Part shown: one piece after another, positions 61,678-64,000 of the stretch | How positions within the stretch are numbered: the stretch's first letter is position 1 | Layout: every line of letters starts with the position of its first letter | NCBI GenBank assembly: GCA_963695975.1 | Contig: CAVOIB010000002.1 | Span: forward strand, 888,969 to 952,968 | DNA from: JBBQVZ01 sp963695975 | GTDB lineage: Bacteria > Actinomycetota > UBA4738 > HRBIN12 | DNA length: 64,000 nt | Direction: 5' to 3' | Notes under the pieces: generated by a model | Databases searched by the model: none | The model's input: only the letters and a program-made list of their open reading frames with translations | Told to the model about the DNA's origin: nothing | Position numbers and translations under genes: made by a program

Positions 61678-63269
61678 GTAGCGGCGATCCTGGAGGAGGG
61701 TCGACGGCGAGGGACGTGGTTCTCGAGCTGCGTGGTGTTTCCAGGCAGTTCGGGGCGGTTCGAGCGCTGACCGATGTCAGCTTCGACTGCCGTGCCGGTG
61801 AGATCCATGCTCTCGTCGGTGAGAACGGGTCAGGCAAGTCGACCCTCCTCGGGATCGCGAGCGGGTTCGTGGACCCCGATCTGGGCACGATCCAGATCGG
61901 GGGTCAACCCCTGCGGCGTGACTCTCCCGCCGAGGCCCGGAAGCTGGGTCTGGCGATGGCCTACCAGGACACGTCGCTGATCTTGGCCCAGCCGGTGAAG
62001 AACAACCTCTATCTCGCAGCACCTCCGGACCAACGACCCCGGTTCTGGCGGAGGAAGCGATGGGCGCGACGTGTGCTGTCGGAGTTCGACCTCGACCTCG
62101 AGCTCTTCCCCGACGCCCCGGCCGGCTTCCTCACCTTGGCCGACCGTCAGCTCTTCGAGGTGGCCAAGGCCCTCGTCACCGATCCAGCGGTATTGCTCCT
62201 CGACGAGCCGACGACCGCTCTGGGGCCGCACGAGGTGGAGGCGCTTCACCGGACGATCGCGGCGTGCCGATCGCGGGGCGTCGGCGTCGTGTACGTGAGC
62301 CATCGGCTGCCCGAGGTCCTGGAGATCGCCGACCGCATCACGGTTCTGCGTGACGGTCAGAGCCAGGGCACGTTCGACGCGAAGAAGGTCACTGAGCCGG
62401 AGCTCGTGGATCTGATCGTCGGCCGTCCGTTCGAGGCTGCGTTCCCCGCACCTTCCGCGGAGACCAGCGAGTCGCGCGATGTTCTCGTCGTCGACGGTCT
62501 GCAGGGTCAGTCGTTCGGACCCGTGAGCTTCACGCTCGGAAGCGGCGAGATCGTCGGCATCGCGGGCGCCGAAGGCAACGGCCAGCCTCAGCTCTTCGAA
62601 TGCCTCTCGGGCCAGCAGCCGCCGCGGGCCGGTCGGGTCGTCTGCGACGGCAAGGACCTGATGCTGATATCGACGCACGAGGCCTTCAGGTCGGGGATCA
62701 TGTTGTTGCCCGGTGACCGACAGCATGAAGCGTTGATGCCCGTGTTAGGGGTCAGGGCGAACGCGACCGTTCAGTCGCTGCGGCGGTTCGGCGTGCTCGG
62801 ATTCATGCGCCGGCGCAAAGAACGCAAGACGGTGCAGGATCTGGTCGCTCGGCTCGATATCCGGACGCCGTCGCTCGAGCAGCCCGTCCAGTTCCTCTCA
62901 GGGGGCAACCAGCAGAAGGTTGCGGTCTCGAGAACCTTCCTCAAGGAGCCGACGGTCATCTTGGCCTATGAGCCGACCCAGGGCGTGGATGTTGGTTCAC
63001 GGTTCGACATCTACACTGCGTTGCGTTCTCGGACGGACACGGGAACGGCCATGCTGGTCAAATCGAGCGACCCGCTGGAGCTCGCAGGACTCTGCGACCG
63101 CGTGCTCGTCATGTCCCGGGGCCAGATCGTCGAGGAGATCCCCGGTGATGAACTCGACGAGCTCCGGATCGTGGAGGCGATCGTCCGTGGACCCGGGATG
63201 TCCCGGGCCGGCCGGTCGCCGTTGGGCGTGGCCATGCCCAAGGCTCCATCTTCGCGGAGCGGGACTTGA
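61674..63269 (+). CDS. CUT2-type ABC ATPase with two nucleotide-binding domains
   Basis: The 531-residue RbsA-like protein has NBD1 (GENGSGKSTLLGIASG Walker A; LTLADRQLFEVAKAL signature; LLLDEPTTALG Walker B) and NBD2 (GAEGNGQPQLFECLSGQQ; LSGGNQQKVAVSRTFL signature). In NBD2 the Walker B is ILAYEPTQGVD, where Tyr replaces the usual Asp, and the Walker A is degenerate, as is common for the second NBD of this family. NBD1 should drive transport. Its ATG overlaps the binding-protein stop codon. Confidence 0.92.
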   Translation: MSSGDPGGGSTARDVVLELRGVSRQFGAVRALTDVSFDCRAGEIHALVGENGSGKSTLLGIASGFVDPDLGTIQIGGQPLRRDSPAEARKLGLAMAYQDTSLILAQPVKNNLYLAAPPDQRPRFWRRKRWARRVLSEFDLDLELFPDAPAGFLTLADRQLFEVAKALVTDPAVLLLDEPTTALGPHEVEALHRTIAACRSRGVGVVYVSHRLPEVLEIADRITVLRDGQSQGTFDAKKVTEPELVDLIVGRPFEAAFPAPSAETSESRDVLVVDGLQGQSFGPVSFTLGSGEIVGIAGAEGNGQPQLFECLSGQQPPRAGRVVCDGKDLMLISTHEAFRSGIMLLPGDRQHEALMPVLGVRANATVQSLRRFGVLGFMRRRKERKTVQDLVARLDIRTPSLEQPVQFLSGGNQQKVAVSRTFLKEPTVILAYEPTQGVDVGSRFDIYTALRSRTDTGTAMLVKSSDPLELAGLCDRVLVMSRGQIVEEIPGDELDELRIVEAIVRGPGMSRAGRSPLGVAMPKAPSSRSGT

Positions 63270-64000
63270 CCGAACGTCTCGACGCGGCCAGGAGGGCGCT
63301 GCGCAAGATCCTGCGCGATGCTCGCGACAAGAACAAGTGGCGGAAGATCGTCAGGTTCCGGCTCTGGATGCCGGTGGCGCTCCAGCTTCTGTTGATCGTC
63401 GCCTTCGCGTCGTACACGAGCTCGCGGTTCCCTGGGTTCATCAACCGGTCGAACGTCACGTACATCCTCCTCCTCGCCGTCCCGCTCGCGGTGGCGGCGA
63501 TGGGCCAGACCCATGCGCTCCTCGTCGGCTACATCGACCTCTCGGTCGGAGCGATGGTCACCTTCGGGGTCGTGCTCGCCTCGTACCTGATCCGCCCCGA
63601 CTCCACCACCACGCAGATCCTCTTCGGGGTCGCCGCCATCTTCGCGTGCGGTCTGGCCCTCGGGTTGATCAACGCAGGCTTGGTGCGCGGGCTGAAGATC
63701 CCTTCGATCATCGCCACCCTGGCAACCCTCAGCATCCTCAACGGGATCTCGCTCTCCTTGCGGGCAACACCCGGCGGAGTCATCGATCGCGACTTCACCT
63801 CGTGGCTGGCGACCGGTATCGGGCCGGTTCCGGTTGCGTTCGTCGCTGTCGTGGTCGGTGCCTGTGTGCTCGACTATTGGCTCCACGCGAGCGGCTCGGG
63901 CCTCCAGCTGCGCTCGGCGGGGTTCGACGAACGAGCGGCCAAGCGCACCGGCGTCCGCACTACATGGATCCGGATCAGGGCGCTGGTGCTCTCGGCGCTC
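63266..64000 (+). CDS. CUT2-type ABC transporter permease 2 (3' end outside window)
   Basis: The open frame begins with TTG 63266, overlapping the ATPase stop (TTGA), and runs to the window edge, giving about 245 residues. It has RbsC-like helices: LAVAAMGQTHALLVGYIDLS, with the GYIDLSVGAM motif, and IPSIIATLATLSILNGISLS. The N-terminus is basic (RRALRKILRDARDKNKWRKI). As a second permease of the same type it suggests a heterodimeric membrane channel with the permease at 59258. The C-terminal half is not seen. Confidence 0.88.
   Translation, partial: MTERLDAARRALRKILRDARDKNKWRKIVRFRLWMPVALQLLLIVAFASYTSSRFPGFINRSNVTYILLLAVPLAVAAMGQTHALLVGYIDLSVGAMVTFGVVLASYLIRPDSTTTQILFGVAAIFACGLALGLINAGLVRGLKIPSIIATLATLSILNGISLSLRATPGGVIDRDFTSWLATGIGPVPVAFVAVVVGACVLDYWLHASGSGLQLRSAGFDERAAKRTGVRTTWIRIRALVLSAL

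Overview
The window is GC-rich, densely coded bacterial DNA with no rRNA, phage, insertion sequence or CRISPR array. I infer a deep or poorly sampled Actinomycetota lineage. The evidence is the composition, an F420-type (deazaflavin) nitroreductase, many GTG starts, leaderless-type promoters, an MptB-like mannosyltransferase, and the block SAF/CpaB - MTA phosphorylase - FmdB // galU - moeA - moaC (35.8-41.0 kb), which resembles a gene order known from actinobacteria. Species cannot be told from the sequence alone.

Layout. 0-9.9 kb: an acyltransferase tail, a TMEM175 channel, a LuxR regulator next to a flavin monooxygenase, then a minus-strand run of a GNAT acetyltransferase, a 5'-3' exonuclease, a GyrI-like protein, tryptophanase coupled to a short-chain dehydrogenase, a YCII protein and an SRPBCC-like protein. 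10-19.7 kb: a DUF1345 membrane protein, a winged-helix protein, a DEAD-box helicase with two tiny partners, secreted enzymes (GH25 lysozyme, endonuclease/phosphatase-fold protein) and a PHP phosphoesterase. 19.7-30.4 kb: a membrane-anchored family 5 solute-binding protein, quinone oxidoreductase, EamA exporter, SGNH lipoprotein, PLD-like protein coupled to a LOG protein, and two large membrane proteins that overlap tail to tail. 30.5-41 kb: TldD/TldE, a membrane-attached sulfite-oxidase-like molybdoenzyme, UppP, the conserved actinobacterial block, and MoeA/MoaC, which help make the cofactor the molybdoenzyme needs. 41-44.4 kb: a glycosyltransferase-GH130 fusion overlapping an alpha/alpha-toroid protein. 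45.3-56.4 kb: a tRNA-Ala followed by an amino-acid island (D-threonine-aldolase-like enzyme, DAP-decarboxylase-like enzyme, amidohydrolase, kinase-aminotransferase fusion, class III aminotransferase). 56.4-64 kb: three frameshifted genes, then an intact CUT2-type ABC uptake operon led by a deaminase-like amidohydrolase.

Two genome-wide habits stand out. Eleven starts are preceded by a TANNNT or GANNNT hexamer exactly 6 nt upstream and no Shine-Dalgarno, which implies leaderless mRNAs; one of these points to an ATC start codon at 45379. Twelve convergent gene pairs have gaps from -135 to +39 bp, twice with both stop codons inside one CTAG, so there is almost no room for conventional terminators. 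The most surprising local features are a 13-bp hairpin that buries the Shine-Dalgarno of the gene at 4402-5037, overlapping divergent leaderless promoters at 19721-19730, and five frameshifts packed into 1.3 kb at 56.9-58.2 kb in an otherwise clean sequence.
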